This document shows positions 1 to 11,418 of a stretch of DNA of 64,000 nt, one piece after another. The notes beneath the pieces are model-generated. The model was not told where the DNA came from and did not search any database. It was given only the letters and a program-made list of their open reading frames with translations. Every line of letters starts with the position of its first letter. Positions within the stretch are counted from its first letter, which is position 1. The position numbers and the translations under genes are program-made. Source of the stretch: Pseudomonadota bacterium (GTDB lineage: Bacteria > Pseudomonadota > Gammaproteobacteria > Steroidobacterales > Steroidobacteraceae); assembly GCA_021851405.1 (NCBI GenBank), contig JAJZDW010000005.1:62001-126000 (forward strand), given 5' to 3'.

Positions 1-60
1 CTGGGCGCGTTTGCGGATGAGACTGAGGCTCCCGATAGCGAAGAGAATGCTGATGATTGA
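1..60 (+). CDS. scpA: ScpA, C-terminal end (partial)
   Basis: Frame 1 is open from the window edge and reads an acidic tail (LGAFADETEAPDSEENADD) to a TGA. Its last 8 bases overlap the ATG of the next gene (ATGATTGA). An acidic ScpA tail translationally coupled to scpB is the usual arrangement for these condensin partners. Only 19 codons are visible, so the call rests on position and the neighbour, not on a domain. Confidence 0.6.
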   Translation: MGAFADETEAPDSEENADD

Positions 61-985
61 ATCGTATGTGAGGAACGTGATCGAGGCGGCGTTGCTCGCC
101 GCCGGACGGCCGCTGACGCTCGCGGAGCTCGGGCAGCTGTTCGATGAGCCTTCGCGCCCGGATGATGCGACGCTCGGTGCGGCACTCGAGCAGCTCGCGG
201 CGGACTACGCCGAGCGGGCCATCGAGGTCAAGCACACCGCCTCGGGGTGGCGCGTGCAGGTGCGCCGCGAGTTTGCCGCCGAAGTCTCGCGGCTCTGGCC
301 GGAGCGGCCGGCGCGCTACTCGCGCGCGCTGCTCGAGACGCTGGCGCTGATCGCCTACCGCCAGCCGATCACCCGCGGGGAGATCGAGGATGTGCGCGGC
401 GTGGCGGTCAATCCCAACATCGTCAAGACATTGCTCGAGCGCAACTGGGTGCGCGTGGTCGGCCAGCGCGACGTGCCGGGCCGGCCGGAACTGCTCGGCA
501 CGACGCGGGAGTTTCTGGATTATTTCGGGCTCTCGGGCCTCGATGACCTGCCGCCGCTCGCCGAGCTCAAGGCGCTGACGGATCTGAACCTGCAGCTCGA
601 TCTGGCGGCGAGTGCCGCGGCGCCCGCGGGTGCTGCACCGCCGGACGCAGCGCCTGCGCAGGCGGGCGGGGATGGCGAGGCGCAGGTGCAGGCCTCGAGC
701 GAACCGGGCACACCCGCACCGGCTCCGCCGGACCGCCCTGAGGGCGAGAGACCCGCGTCCGAGCCGCACCCTGGCGACTTCGACGAGGCGCCGCTCAGCG
801 GTGCGGCGGAGGACCTCGAGGCGGCGGCTGATCCACAGCAGGACGCGCTCGACCCGGACGCCGACCTGCAGGCGGCGCCCGAGGGCGGCGAGCCGGTGGC
901 GCAGGTCGAGGAGGACGCCGCGAACGAGGAGCGGGACGCGCCGCCTCGAAAGATGCTGGCCAGTGCGGACGGGGAGTGCGACTGA
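53..985 (+). CDS. scpB: Segregation and condensation protein B (kleisin partner of SMC)
   Basis: ScpB is the winged-helix subunit that binds ScpA in the SMC-ScpAB complex for chromosome condensation and segregation. The N-terminal part (from IEAALLAAGRPL through ALIAYRQPITRGEIEDVRGV and LLERNWVRVVG to TTREFLDYFGL) is a clear match to the two winged-helix domains. The ORF opens upstream, but the ATG at 53, overlapping the stop of scpA, is chosen because it gives the normal ScpB N-terminus and translational coupling. After about residue 180 there is a tail of some 130 residues rich in Ala, Pro, Glu and Asp with no recognisable fold. This makes the protein (310 aa) longer than typical ScpB (about 200 aa). 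The rluB-like gene starts one base after its stop. Confidence 0.92.
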   Translation: MIESYVRNVIEAALLAAGRPLTLAELGQLFDEPSRPDDATLGAALEQLAADYAERAIEVKHTASGWRVQVRREFAAEVSRLWPERPARYSRALLETLALIAYRQPITRGEIEDVRGVAVNPNIVKTLLERNWVRVVGQRDVPGRPELLGTTREFLDYFGLSGLDDLPPLAELKALTDLNLQLDLAASAAAPAGAAPPDAAPAQAGGDGEAQVQASSEPGTPAPAPPDRPEGERPASEPHPGDFDEAPLSGAAEDLEAAADPQQDALDPDADLQAAPEGGEPVAQVEEDAANEERDAPPRKMLASADGECD

Positions 986-986
986 C

Positions 987-1802
987 GTGCGAACCCGACG
1001 TCCGTCGCGACGGACTGCGACCCGCACCGAGCCGCAAGGTACGCCGGAGCGGCTGCAGAAAGTGCTCGCGCAGGCCGGGCTCGCCTCGCGCCGCGAGGCC
1101 GAAGACTGGATCCGTGCCGGCCGGCTGACCATCAACGGCGCGCCGGCGAGCCTCGGGGTGCGGGTCGGACCCGGCGACCAGGTGCGCCTCGATGGCCGCC
1201 TGGTGCGCCAACGCGCCCCGGCCGGCGCAGGCCAGGTGTTCATCTATCACCGCTCGAGCGGCGAGCGGCTCGATGCCGCCCCGGAGGATGCGCCCGAGGG
1301 CGTCCCGCTGCTCGATCGCCTGCCCCGCCGGGCCGGCCGGCGGTTCGTGCTGATCAGCCCCATGCCGCGCATCGACGGCGGACTGGAACTGCTCTGCGGG
1401 GACGGCGAGAGCGCCGCGCAGCTGCAACGGCGGGTGCGCCACTGGATCAGCGCCTTCAGCGTCCGGGTGCTCGGGGAGCTGACCGCCGCGCAGCTCGAGG
1501 GGGTGCTTGGCGGAGTCCTCGATCGTGGCGTGCAACTGCGGGTGCTCGGCTGCGAGAGCGCCGGTGGGGAGGGAACCAACCGCTGGTACGCCCTGAAGGT
1601 CGAGGGGGCGAGCGGCAAGGACATCCGTCAGCTCTTTGAGCGTCAGGCCGCACGCGTCAGCCGCGTGCTGCGCACTCAGCTCGGTCCGATACAGCTCGAG
1701 CGCACCCTGCCGCGGGGGCACTTCCGGGCCCTCACGGGCGTGCAGATCGAGGCGTTGCTCGCGCCGCCGGCGCCCTCGAGCGCCCCTTCAGAGACGCTCT
1801 GA
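987..1802 (+). CDS. rluB: RluB/RsuA-family 23S rRNA pseudouridine synthase with altered catalytic loop
   Basis: Family members isomerise a specific uridine in rRNA; RluB acts on U2605 of 23S rRNA. An S4 RNA-binding domain is visible at about residues 20-82 (ERLQKVLAQAGLASRREAED), followed by the synthase fold. GTG at 987 is chosen: it is one base after the scpB stop, and the longer frame upstream is a shadow of scpB. The family motif is normally GRLDxxTxGLLLxTxDG. Here the region reads PRIDGGLELLCGDG: the presumed nucleophile Asp130 remains, but about three residues including the conserved Thr are missing. Downstream motifs (ERQAARVSRVLRTQLGPIQL) are normal. Position after scpAB supports RluB. 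Whether it is active is open. Confidence 0.8.
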   Translation: MRTRRPSRRTATRTEPQGTPERLQKVLAQAGLASRREAEDWIRAGRLTINGAPASLGVRVGPGDQVRLDGRLVRQRAPAGAGQVFIYHRSSGERLDAAPEDAPEGVPLLDRLPRRAGRRFVLISPMPRIDGGLELLCGDGESAAQLQRRVRHWISAFSVRVLGELTAAQLEGVLGGVLDRGVQLRVLGCESAGGEGTNRWYALKVEGASGKDIRQLFERQAARVSRVLRTQLGPIQLERTLPRGHFRALTGVQIEALLAPPAPSSAPSETL

Positions 1803-3062
1803 GGGCGGCTCGGGACCGAGTTCGCCCGGGGGACGCGCCCGCACGGTGCGCACGGGTTGCTCGATCGGCGCGAGTTCCTCGAGCGGCCCCTCGGCCGGCA
1901 CGCCGAGCTCGCTGAAGCGGCGGGCCTGCGGCAGCACCTGGCGCTCGAGCGAACCGACCGCCGCGTTGTACGCATCGACCGATCCCTCCAGGCGCTGTCC
2001 GAGCCGCTGCAGGTGCCCGGTGAAGCTGCCGAGGCGCCGGTACAGTTCCTGACCGAGTGCGCGCACGAGCTCGGCGTTGTCCGCCAGTGCGCTCTGGCGC
2101 CACCCGTAGGCCACCGTCTTCAGCAGCGCCATCAGTGTCGAGGGCGTGGCGATGATGATGTTCTGCGCGAGCGCCGCTTCGATCAGCTCCGGCCGCTCGG
2201 CGAGCGCGGCACCGAGGAACTGGTCCCCGGGCAGAAACAGCACGGCGAACTGCGGACTGTGTTCGAACTGCGTCCAGTAGGCCTTGGTGGCCAGCTCGCG
2301 GATGCGCGCCTCGAGCTGCTGGGCGTGGCGGCGCAAGGCGCTCTGGCGCGCCTCCTCGCTCGGCGCCTCGAGGGCCTCGAGGTAGGCATCGAGCGGAGTT
2401 TTCACGTCGATCACGAGGTCGCGCGCCTCGGGCATGTGCACCACGAGGTCTGGGCGCAAGGCCCCTTCGGGCCCCTCGAGGTGCGCCTGTTCGGTGAAGT
2501 CGCAGTGCTCGCTGAGGCCGGCGAGCTCCACCAGACGGCGCAGCGTGAGCTCGCCCCAGCGACCGCGCACCTCGGGCCGGCGCAGCGCGGTGACGAGGTT
2601 GCGCGTCTCGCGCTGCAGCTGGTGGTGGCCGCTTGCGAGCGACTCGATCTGCGTGCGCAGCGCGCTGTAGGCCTCGCGCCGTTCGCGCTCGAGCGCCTGG
2701 ACCTGCTGCTCGGTCTTCTCCAGCGCCACGCGCAGCGGCGCGAGCAGCTGCGCGATGGCCGTCTCGCGCGCCTGCAATCCGCCCTGCGCGAGCGCCTGTT
2801 CGCGCCCGAGCGTCTCGCGTGCCACGGCGAGGAACATCTCGCTGTTGTTCTTCAGGGCCTGTGCGGCGAGCGCCTCGAAGCTCTCGCGCAGGCGTCGCTC
2901 GGACAGCTCGCTCGCCGCGCTGCGCTCGCTCGCGGCGCTGCGCTCGGCCTGCAGCTGCGCACTCAGCGCCGCGATGCGCTTCAGCGCACGCACCTGGGCG
3001 AGTAAAAATCCGAGCAACGCCCCGGTGAGGAGCGCCGCGGTGGCGGCGAGGGCGAGGCTCAT
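1788..3062 (-). CDS. rmuC: DNA recombination protein RmuC
   Basis: RmuC family proteins have an N-terminal membrane anchor, a coiled coil and a PD-(D/E)XK-like nuclease fold, and limit inversions at repeats. Here a hydrophobic segment at residues 3-25 is followed by a Leu/Glu/Arg-rich coiled coil to about residue 160. The conserved core follows (GRWGELTLRRLVELAGL, then RPDLVVHMPEARDLVIDVKTPLDAY, then LFLPGDQFLGAALAERPEL and NIIIATPSTLMALLKTVAYGW). The length of 424 aa is typical. The 3' end overlaps the converging rluB-like gene by 15 bp. The gene starts 9 bp after the ubiG stop, so the two probably form one minus-strand operon. Confidence 0.93.
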   Translation of the reverse strand: MSLALAATAALLTGALLGFLLAQVRALKRIAALSAQLQAERSAASERSAASELSERRLRESFEALAAQALKNNSEMFLAVARETLGREQALAQGGLQARETAIAQLLAPLRVALEKTEQQVQALERERREAYSALRTQIESLASGHHQLQRETRNLVTALRRPEVRGRWGELTLRRLVELAGLSEHCDFTEQAHLEGPEGALRPDLVVHMPEARDLVIDVKTPLDAYLEALEAPSEEARQSALRRHAQQLEARIRELATKAYWTQFEHSPQFAVLFLPGDQFLGAALAERPELIEAALAQNIIIATPSTLMALLKTVAYGWRQSALADNAELVRALGQELYRRLGSFTGHLQRLGQRLEGSVDAYNAAVGSLERQVLPQARRFSELGVPAEGPLEELAPIEQPVRTVRARPPGELGPEPPSERL

Positions 3063-3071
3063 GCGCGCACC

Positions 3072-3806
3072 CTAGGCGGTGCGCACCAGTTGCGCGATGT
3101 AGTTGACGGACGGATCGGTGCTCAGGCGCGCGCTGCCGAGCGGGCTTAACGTCACGCCGGTGAGTGCACGCGCCTCGAGTCCAAACTCGCGGGCCCAGCG
3201 CGTCAGCTCGCTCGGGCGGATGAAGCGCTCGTACTCGTGCGTGCCGCGCGGCACCATCGAGAGCAGGTACTCGGCCCCGACGATGGCGACCAGGAAGGAC
3301 TTCAGAGTGCGGTTCAGCGTCGAGACGAAGAGTGAGCCGCCGGGGCGGACCAGTTGCGCGAGCGTGCCGAGCATCGCGCGCGGGTCGGGCACGTGCTCGA
3401 GCATCTCCATGCAGGTGAGGATCTCGAACGCGCCGGGCTGCTCGGCGGCGAGCGTCTCGGCCGAGGCGACTCGGTAATCGATCGACAGGCCGTGCGCCGC
3501 GGCGTGCAGCGCGGCCACCTCGATCATGCCGGCGGCGAGGTCGATGCCGCAGACCGACGCCCCGGCGCGCGCGAGCGCCTCTGCGACCAGGCCGCCACCG
3601 CAGCCGACATCGAGCGCACGCGCCCCCGCGGTGGCACAGCGCTCGGTGATAAAACGCATGCGCACCGGATTGAGCAGGTGCAGGGGCCGGAACGGGCCGT
3701 GCTCGTCCCAGAATCGTCCGGCGATGGCGTCGAATTTGCCGATCTCGGCGCTCTCGACGTTCGTTCTGCCGCGCGCGGCGGCGTGCTGCTCGGTTGCGGT
3801 TTCCAT
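3072..3806 (-). CDS. ubiG: Ubiquinone biosynthesis O-methyltransferase UbiG
   Basis: UbiG carries out both SAM-dependent O-methylations in ubiquinone synthesis. The signature start ([26 protein letters not shown]) and SAM motif I ([20 protein letters not shown]) are clear, as is [11 protein letters not shown]. The track opens at a GTG (3812), but the ATG at 3806 has AGCAGG a few bases upstream and is preferred (244 aa). It is transcribed divergently from gyrA, an arrangement common in gammaproteobacteria. Presence of this gene implies a ubiquinone-based respiratory chain, which matters for the SQR later in the window. Confidence 0.94.
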   Translation of the reverse strand: METATEQHAAARGRTNVESAEIGKFDAIAGRFWDEHGPFRPLHLLNPVRMRFITERCATAGARALDVGCGGGLVAEALARAGASVCGIDLAAGMIEVAALHAAAHGLSIDYRVASAETLAAEQPGAFEILTCMEMLEHVPDPRAMLGTLAQLVRPGGSLFVSTLNRTLKSFLVAIVGAEYLLSMVPRGTHEYERFIRPSELTRWAREFGLEARALTGVTLSPLGSARLSTDPSVNYIAQLVRTA

Positions 3807-3917
3807 ATTCACCTGCTCAACGGGCCCGGATTAAGCCTGACGGTGCTCGCCTGCGCGGCGGCAACAGCCATTATCGTTCATCTGGCGTCCTTGCGCAGCG
3901 CCCGGTGTGCGCCCCGT

Positions 3918-3925
3918 GCTAACAT
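3918..3925 (+). promoter_or_regulatory. Extended -10 element (TGCTAACAT) upstream of gyrA
   Basis: TG-C-TAACAT lies about 30 bp before the gyrA ATG. The same TGCTANNAT form recurs before serC, lapB, the DODA gene and the SDR gene in this window, which supports it as the local sigma-70 extended -10 type. No well-spaced -35 was found. Confidence 0.5.
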
Positions 3926-3953
3926 CGCTCTTTTGGCAGATCCCCTAGGCCCG

Positions 3954-6554
<2,601 letters not shown>

Positions 6555-6574
6555 CGCAAGCGCTCGGCGGGCCG

Positions 6575-6597
6575 GCCGGGGGGCATGCGGCCCCGGC
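6575..6597 (+). terminator. Hairpin after gyrA
   Basis: Inverted repeat GCCGGGG / CCCCGGC (7 bp) with a 9-nt loop that itself holds GCATGC, about 20 bp after the gyrA stop and before the serC promoter. There is no U-tract, so this is a possible terminator only. Confidence 0.45.
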
Positions 6598-6637
6598 TGC
6601 GCTCATGCCGAAAAGTTCTGATGGCCGCGCGGGCAGT

Positions 6638-6646
6638 TGCTAGTAT
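6638..6646 (+). promoter_or_regulatory. Extended -10 (TGCTAGTAT) before serC
   Basis: TGC-TAGTAT lies after the gyrA hairpin and about 42 bp before the preferred serC start. It would give serC and the genes behind it their own promoter. Confidence 0.5.
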
Positions 6647-6687
6647 CTGAGGCCCCCTTTTTTGAACTTTTGGGCCGGAAGGACACT

Positions 6688-7770
6688 GTGCGCGTGTTCA
6701 ATTTCTCCGCGGGGCCCGCAGCGCTGCCGCTCCCAGTTCTCGAGCGTGCCCGCGCGGAACTGACCGATTGGAACGGCAGCGGTCTGTCCGTGATGGAGGT
6801 CAGCCACCGCGGCAAGGCCTTCACCGCACTCGCCGAAGCCGCCGAGGCGCGCCTGCGCGCGCTGCTGTCGATCCCGAGTCACTACCGGGTGCTGTTCATG
6901 CAGGGCGGCGCCACCGCGCAGTTCGCGGCCGTGCCGCTGAACCTCACCGCGCCGGGGGCCAAGACCGAGTACCTGAATACCGGGGTGTGGTCGGCCAAGG
7001 CCATCGAGGAGGCCGGCCGGCTCGGCGTGGCGGTTCGCCTCGCCGCCGATGAGGCCGCCTCGCGCTACACCCGCGTGCCGGATCGTCAGTCGCTGCGCTT
7101 CGATGCCGATGCCGCGTACGTGCACTACACCCCGAATGAGACCATCGGCGGGGTGGAGTTCCCCTACGTGCCCGACACCGGCAGCGTGCCGCTGGTGGCC
7201 GACATGTCCTCGACGATTCTCTCCCGGCCGATCGAGGTCGGGCGTTTCGGGCTGATCTACGCCGGGGCCCAGAAGAACATCGGCCCGGCCGGGCTGTGTC
7301 TGGTGATCGTGCACGAGGCGCTGCTCGGGGGCGCGCGCGCGGACGTGCCGTCGGTGCTCGATTACACGCGCCTCGCGGCGCACGGCTCGATGCTGAACAC
7401 CCCGCCGACCTTCGCGTGGTACGTGGCCGGTCTCGTGTTCGAATGGATCGAGGCCGAGGGCGGCCTGGCGGTGATGGCCGCACGCAACCGCGCCAAGGCG
7501 GACCTGCTCTATGGGGCGATCGATGCCTCGGGGCTGTACCGCAATCCGGTCGAGCGCACCTGCCGCTCCTGGATGAACGTGCCGTTCATGCTCGCGCCTG
7601 CGGAACTCGAAGCGACGTTCCTGCGCGAGGCCGCCGCCGAGGGCCTGACGCACCTCGAGGGCCATCGCTCCGTCGGCGGACTGCGCGCGAGCCTCTACAA
7701 CGCCGTGCCGCTCGAGGCGGTCGAGGCGCTGGTCGGCTTCATGCGCGAGTTCGAGCGGCGGCACGGCTGA
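6688..7770 (+). CDS. serC: Phosphoserine aminotransferase
   Basis: SerC converts 3-phosphohydroxypyruvate and glutamate to phosphoserine and 2-oxoglutarate, and also serves pyridoxal phosphate synthesis. The sequence starts with the typical VFNFSAGPAALP and carries the PLP lysine in YAGAQKNIGPAG. GTG at 6688 is chosen because GGAAGGA lies 5 to 11 bp upstream and the product is then 360 aa, the family length. The 17 extra codons in the track come from a TTG at the promoter. The next gene begins directly after the stop. The neighbouring SerA-like gene supplies the preceding enzyme of serine synthesis. Confidence 0.95.
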   Translation: MRVFNFSAGPAALPLPVLERARAELTDWNGSGLSVMEVSHRGKAFTALAEAAEARLRALLSIPSHYRVLFMQGGATAQFAAVPLNLTAPGAKTEYLNTGVWSAKAIEEAGRLGVAVRLAADEAASRYTRVPDRQSLRFDADAAYVHYTPNETIGGVEFPYVPDTGSVPLVADMSSTILSRPIEVGRFGLIYAGAQKNIGPAGLCLVIVHEALLGGARADVPSVLDYTRLAAHGSMLNTPPTFAWYVAGLVFEWIEAEGGLAVMAARNRAKADLLYGAIDASGLYRNPVERTCRSWMNVPFMLAPAELEATFLREAAAEGLTHLEGHRSVGGLRASLYNAVPLEAVEALVGFMREFERRHG

Positions 7771-8946
7771 GTGGCGATGCGCTACCGGATCCTGACCCTC
7801 AATGACATCAGCCCGCGGGGTCTGGAGCGCCTGCCGCGCGAGCGCTACGAGGTCGCGGCCGGTCTGGCGCACCCGCACGCGGTGCTGGTGCGGGTCGCGG
7901 ACATGCATCAGCTGACGTTGTCTGCCTCGGTGCGCGCGGTGGCCTGCGCCGGCGCGGCGGTCGATCACATTCCGGTCGATGCGTTGAGCCGGCGCGGCAT
8001 TCCGGTGTTCCATGCTCCCGGCGCCAATGCCAACGCGGTGAAGGAGCTGGTGTTGGCGAGTCTGTTCCTGGCGGCGCGCAACATCTGTCAGGCGTGGGAT
8101 TTCGCACGGGCGCTCGGCGGCGAGGATGCCTCGATTGCCGAGGCGGTGAGCGCGGGGCGGGGCGCATTCGCGGGGTTCGAGCTGAGCGGCCGCACGTTGG
8201 GGGTGGTCGGACTCGGGGCGGTCGGCGTCGAAGTCGCCAATGCCGCCGAGGCGCTCGGCATGCGCGTGCTCGGCTACGACCCGCAGATCACCGTGCAGCG
8301 CGCCTGGCAACTCTCCTCCGGCGTCGAGCAGGCGCTCTCGCTCGATGATCTGTTCGCCCGCTCGAACTTAGTGACGCTGCACGTGCCGCTGAATGAACAG
8401 ACCCGCGGGCTGGTCGGGGAGTACCGGGTGCGGCTGCTGCCCAAGGGCGCGGTGCTGCTGAATTTCTCGCGCGCCGGCATCGTCGAGGATGGTGCGCTGA
8501 TCGGCGCGCTCGATGCCGGCTGGCTGCACGCGTACGTGTCGGATTTTCCGAACACGCTCCTGAAGAGCCATCCGCGCGTGATCAGCCTGCCGCACCTCGG
8601 CGCGCTCACCGGGGAGGCCGAAGCGAACTGCGCGGTCATGGCCGCCGATGAGCTGCGCGATTTTCTCGAAAACGGCAACGTGCGCCATAGCGTCAACTTC
8701 CCCGACGCGCACCTCGCGCGCCGCGCCGGCAGCGCGCGCCTGGCCATCGCCAATCGCAACGTGCCGAACGTGGTCGGCCAGGTCTCCACGCACCTCGCCG
8801 GCGCGGGACTGAACATCGCGGCGCTGCTGAACGCCTCGCGTGGCGATTACGCATACACGCTGCTCGACCTCGACGGTACGCTCGCCGCACCGCTGCTCGA
8901 TGCGGTGCGCGCCATCCACGGCGTGCTCTCTGCCCACCTGATCTGA
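7771..8946 (+). CDS. serA: D-3-phosphoglycerate dehydrogenase-like 2-hydroxyacid dehydrogenase with ACT domain
   Basis: This is a NAD-dependent D-isomer 2-hydroxyacid dehydrogenase. The Rossmann motif (VVGLGAVGVEVANAAEALG), the arginine loop (LLNFSRAGIVEDGAL) and the catalytic His (ISLPHLGALTGEAE) are visible, with a C-terminal ACT domain (NVPNVVGQVSTHLAGAGLNI). It abuts serC with no gap, so the first two steps of serine synthesis are coupled. GTG at 7771 or ATG at 7777 could both be the start. The substrate assignment as phosphoglycerate rests on the ACT domain and the serC neighbour. The symbol is by homology and context. Confidence 0.85.
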   Translation: MAMRYRILTLNDISPRGLERLPRERYEVAAGLAHPHAVLVRVADMHQLTLSASVRAVACAGAAVDHIPVDALSRRGIPVFHAPGANANAVKELVLASLFLAARNICQAWDFARALGGEDASIAEAVSAGRGAFAGFELSGRTLGVVGLGAVGVEVANAAEALGMRVLGYDPQITVQRAWQLSSGVEQALSLDDLFARSNLVTLHVPLNEQTRGLVGEYRVRLLPKGAVLLNFSRAGIVEDGALIGALDAGWLHAYVSDFPNTLLKSHPRVISLPHLGALTGEAEANCAVMAADELRDFLENGNVRHSVNFPDAHLARRAGSARLAIANRNVPNVVGQVSTHLAGAGLNIAALLNASRGDYAYTLLDLDGTLAAPLLDAVRAIHGVLSAHLI

Positions 8947-8960
8947 GGCCGCCCCCCGAC

Positions 8961-10085
8961 ATGCCACGCAAGAGTCCCGAACGTCCCCGCGCCGCACCCG
9001 CCAGCCCCGCGTTGGCCGCGGTGCGCGAGCGCATCGATCACGTCGATCAGCAGATCCAGCGGCTTTTGAACGAGCGGGCGCGCCTGGCGCAGCGCGTCGG
9101 CCTCACCAAGAGCCGCAACGAGGCGGGCGCGGAGTTCTACCGCCCGGAGCGCGAGGCGCAGGTGCTGCGCGCGGTGCGCGAGCGCAACCGCGGACCGCTG
9201 CGCGATGAGGAAGTGGTGCGCCTGTTCCGCGAGATCATGTCCGCGTGCCTGGCGCAGCAGGAGCCGCTGAAGGTGGCCTATCTCGGCCCCGAGGCGACCT
9301 TCAGCCAGACCGCAGTGCTCACGCATTTCGGGCACTCGGTGCGCTCGCTGCCGCTCGGCTCGATCGACGAGGTGTTCCACGAGGTCGAGTCCGCGGCGGC
9401 CGACTTCGGCGTCGTGCCGATCGAGAACTCCACCGAGGGCACGGTCAACCACACGCTCGATCGCTTTCTCGCCTCGCCGCTGAAGGTCTGCGGGGAGGTG
9501 GAGCTGCGCATCCATCACCATTTGATGGGGAACATGAATGCGCTCGGGCGCATCGTGCGCATCTGCTCGCACCCGCAGTCCCTCGCGCAGTGCCGGCTGT
9601 GGCTGCAGGAGCATCTGCCGGAGGTCGAGCAGATCCCCGTGGCGAGCAACGGCGAGGCGGCCCGGCGGGCGCGCGATGAGCGCGGTACGGCGGCGATCGC
9701 CGGCCAGACCGCCGCGGAGGTGTACGGCCTGAAGGTGCTCGCCGGGGAGATCGAGGACCGCGCCGACAACAGCACGCGCTTTCTGGTGCTCGGCCGCAAG
9801 CTGCTCGCCCCGAGCGGGCAGGACCGCAGCACGCTGCTGGTGTCGGTCGGGCACACCGATGCCCCGGGTGCGCTGCACCGGCTGCTCGAGCCGCTGGCGC
9901 GCCATCGGGTGAGCATGACGCGCATCGAGTCGCGCCCCTCGCACCGGCGCAAGTGGGACTACGTGTTCTTCATCGACATCGACGGGCACGCCGAGGAGCC
10001 GCACGTGGCGCGTGCGCTCGCCTCGCTGAAGCGGCGTGCCTCGCTGTTCCGTTTGCTCGGCTCGTACCCGCGCGCCGTGTTGTAG
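8961..10085 (+). CDS. pheA: Bifunctional chorismate mutase / prephenate dehydratase (P-protein)
   Basis: PheA converts chorismate to prephenate and then phenylpyruvate for phenylalanine. An AroQ-type mutase helix bundle occupies roughly residues 15-95 (RIDHVDQQIQRLLNERARLAQRV). The dehydratase domain follows (AYLGPEATFSQTA, ENSTEGTVNHTLDRFL, NSTRFLVLG). The C-terminal ACT domain carries ESRPS, the phenylalanine feedback site. There is a 14-bp gap from the SerA-like gene and 11 bp to aroA, so it is part of the same operon. hisC and tyrA, which accompany this block in pseudomonads, are absent. Confidence 0.96.
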   Translation: MPRKSPERPRAAPASPALAAVRERIDHVDQQIQRLLNERARLAQRVGLTKSRNEAGAEFYRPEREAQVLRAVRERNRGPLRDEEVVRLFREIMSACLAQQEPLKVAYLGPEATFSQTAVLTHFGHSVRSLPLGSIDEVFHEVESAAADFGVVPIENSTEGTVNHTLDRFLASPLKVCGEVELRIHHHLMGNMNALGRIVRICSHPQSLAQCRLWLQEHLPEVEQIPVASNGEAARRARDERGTAAIAGQTAAEVYGLKVLAGEIEDRADNSTRFLVLGRKLLAPSGQDRSTLLVSVGHTDAPGALHRLLEPLARHRVSMTRIESRPSHRRKWDYVFFIDIDGHAEEPHVARALASLKRRASLFRLLGSYPRAVL

Positions 10086-10096
10086 CAGAGAGAATC

Positions 10097-11416
10097 ATGA
10101 CAGCAGCTGACATCAAGCCGCGCTTTCGCGTCAGTCCCGGCGGGCGCATCGGCGGGGAGTTGACGGTGCCGGGGGATAAGTCGATCTCGCACCGGGCGCT
10201 GATGCTCGGCGGGCTCGCCACCGGGCAGACCGAGATCACCGGGTTTCTCGCCGGGGAGGACTGCCTCTCGACGCTGCGGGTGCTGCAGGCCCTCGGGGTG
10301 CGCATCGAGCGGCCCGCGCCCGAGCACGTGCGCGTGCACGGGGCGGGCGTTGCGGCCTTGCGCGGCTCGAGCGCGCCGCTGGACATGGGCAACGCCGGCA
10401 CCGCCATGCGCCTGTTCATGGGGCTGCTCGCCCCCCAGCCGTTCGACTCGGTGCTGATCGGCGATGAGTCGCTGATGCGCCGGCCGATGGAGCGCGTCGC
10501 GGCGCCGCTGCGCCAGATGGGCGCGCGCATCGAGACGCGCGAGGGGCGCCCGCCGGTGCACATCCGCGGCACGCCGGGACTGCAGGGCATCGACTTTCGG
10601 ATGCCGGTGGCGAGCGCGCAGGTCAAATCGGCCGTTCTGCTCGCCGGCCTCGGGGCGCGCGGGCGCACCCGGGTGAGCGAACCGGCCCCGACCCGCGATC
10701 ACACCGAGCGGATGCTCAGGGCCTTCGGGGTGCAGGTGCAGCGCGAGGGGGCGAGCGTGTCGCTCGAGGGCGGCCAGGGGCTCACCGGCACGGCCGTGCG
10801 GGTGCCGGCGGACTTCTCCTCGGCGGCGTTTTTCATCGTGGCAGGCCTGATCGGCGCCGAGCAGGGACTGCTGCTGCGCAACGTCGGGGTCAATCCCACC
10901 CGGACCGGGCTGCTCGAGATGCTGCGCAGCATGGGCGCGGACATCCGACTGCACCCGCATCCGGGCGACGGCGCTGAGCCGACGGCGGACATCGAGGTAC
11001 ACCAGAGCGCGCTGCGCGGCATCCACGTCCCGCGTGATCTGGTGCCGCTCGCGATCGACGAGTTCCCCATCTTCTTCGTCGCCGCGGCGCTGGCGCAGGG
11101 GGAAACGACGGTGCGCGGGGCCGAGGAGCTGCGCGTGAAGGAGACCGACCGTCTGGCGGCGATGGCCGAGGGGTTGAGCGTCCTCGGGGTCGAGAATCAT
11201 CTGCTCGATGACGGCCTGTGGCTGCGCGGCGGGCCGGGCTTTACCGGCGGGCAGATCAACAGCCACGGCGATCACCGGATCGCCATGGCCTTCACGATCG
11301 CCGCGCTCGCGGCGCGCGAGCCGATCGAGATCCATGACGTGGCCAACGTGGCGACCTCGTTCCCCGGCTTCCTCGCCCTGGCGCGCGCCGCGGGGCTGAC
11401 GCTCGAGGCCACCTGA
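10097..11416 (+). CDS. aroA: 3-phosphoshikimate 1-carboxyvinyltransferase (EPSP synthase)
   Basis: AroA joins shikimate-3-phosphate and phosphoenolpyruvate in the shikimate pathway. Motifs are [17 protein letters not shown] near the N-terminus, [15 protein letters not shown], and GDHRIAMAF near the C-terminus. ATG at 10097 follows CAGAGAGA and gives 439 aa. The longer frame in the track overlaps pheA and is not used. The start motif GNAGTAMR resembles the glyphosate-sensitive class. cmk starts two bases after the stop. Confidence 0.96.
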   Translation: MTAADIKPRFRVSPGGRIGGELTVPGDKSISHRALMLGGLATGQTEITGFLAGEDCLSTLRVLQALGVRIERPAPEHVRVHGAGVAALRGSSAPLDMGNAGTAMRLFMGLLAPQPFDSVLIGDESLMRRPMERVAAPLRQMGARIETREGRPPVHIRGTPGLQGIDFRMPVASAQVKSAVLLAGLGARGRTRVSEPAPTRDHTERMLRAFGVQVQREGASVSLEGGQGLTGTAVRVPADFSSAAFFIVAGLIGAEQGLLLRNVGVNPTRTGLLEMLRSMGADIRLHPHPGDGAEPTADIEVHQSALRGIHVPRDLVPLAIDEFPIFFVAAALAQGETTVRGAEELRVKETDRLAAMAEGLSVLGVENHLLDDGLWLRGGPGFTGGQINSHGDHRIAMAFTIAALAAREPIEIHDVANVATSFPGFLALARAAGLTLEAT

Positions 11417-11418
11417 GC

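Noticed and set aside
612-986. N-terminal extension of the RluB ORF
   Set aside because: Overlaps scpB out of frame and is Arg-rich noise. The GTG at 987 directly after scpB is the sensible start.
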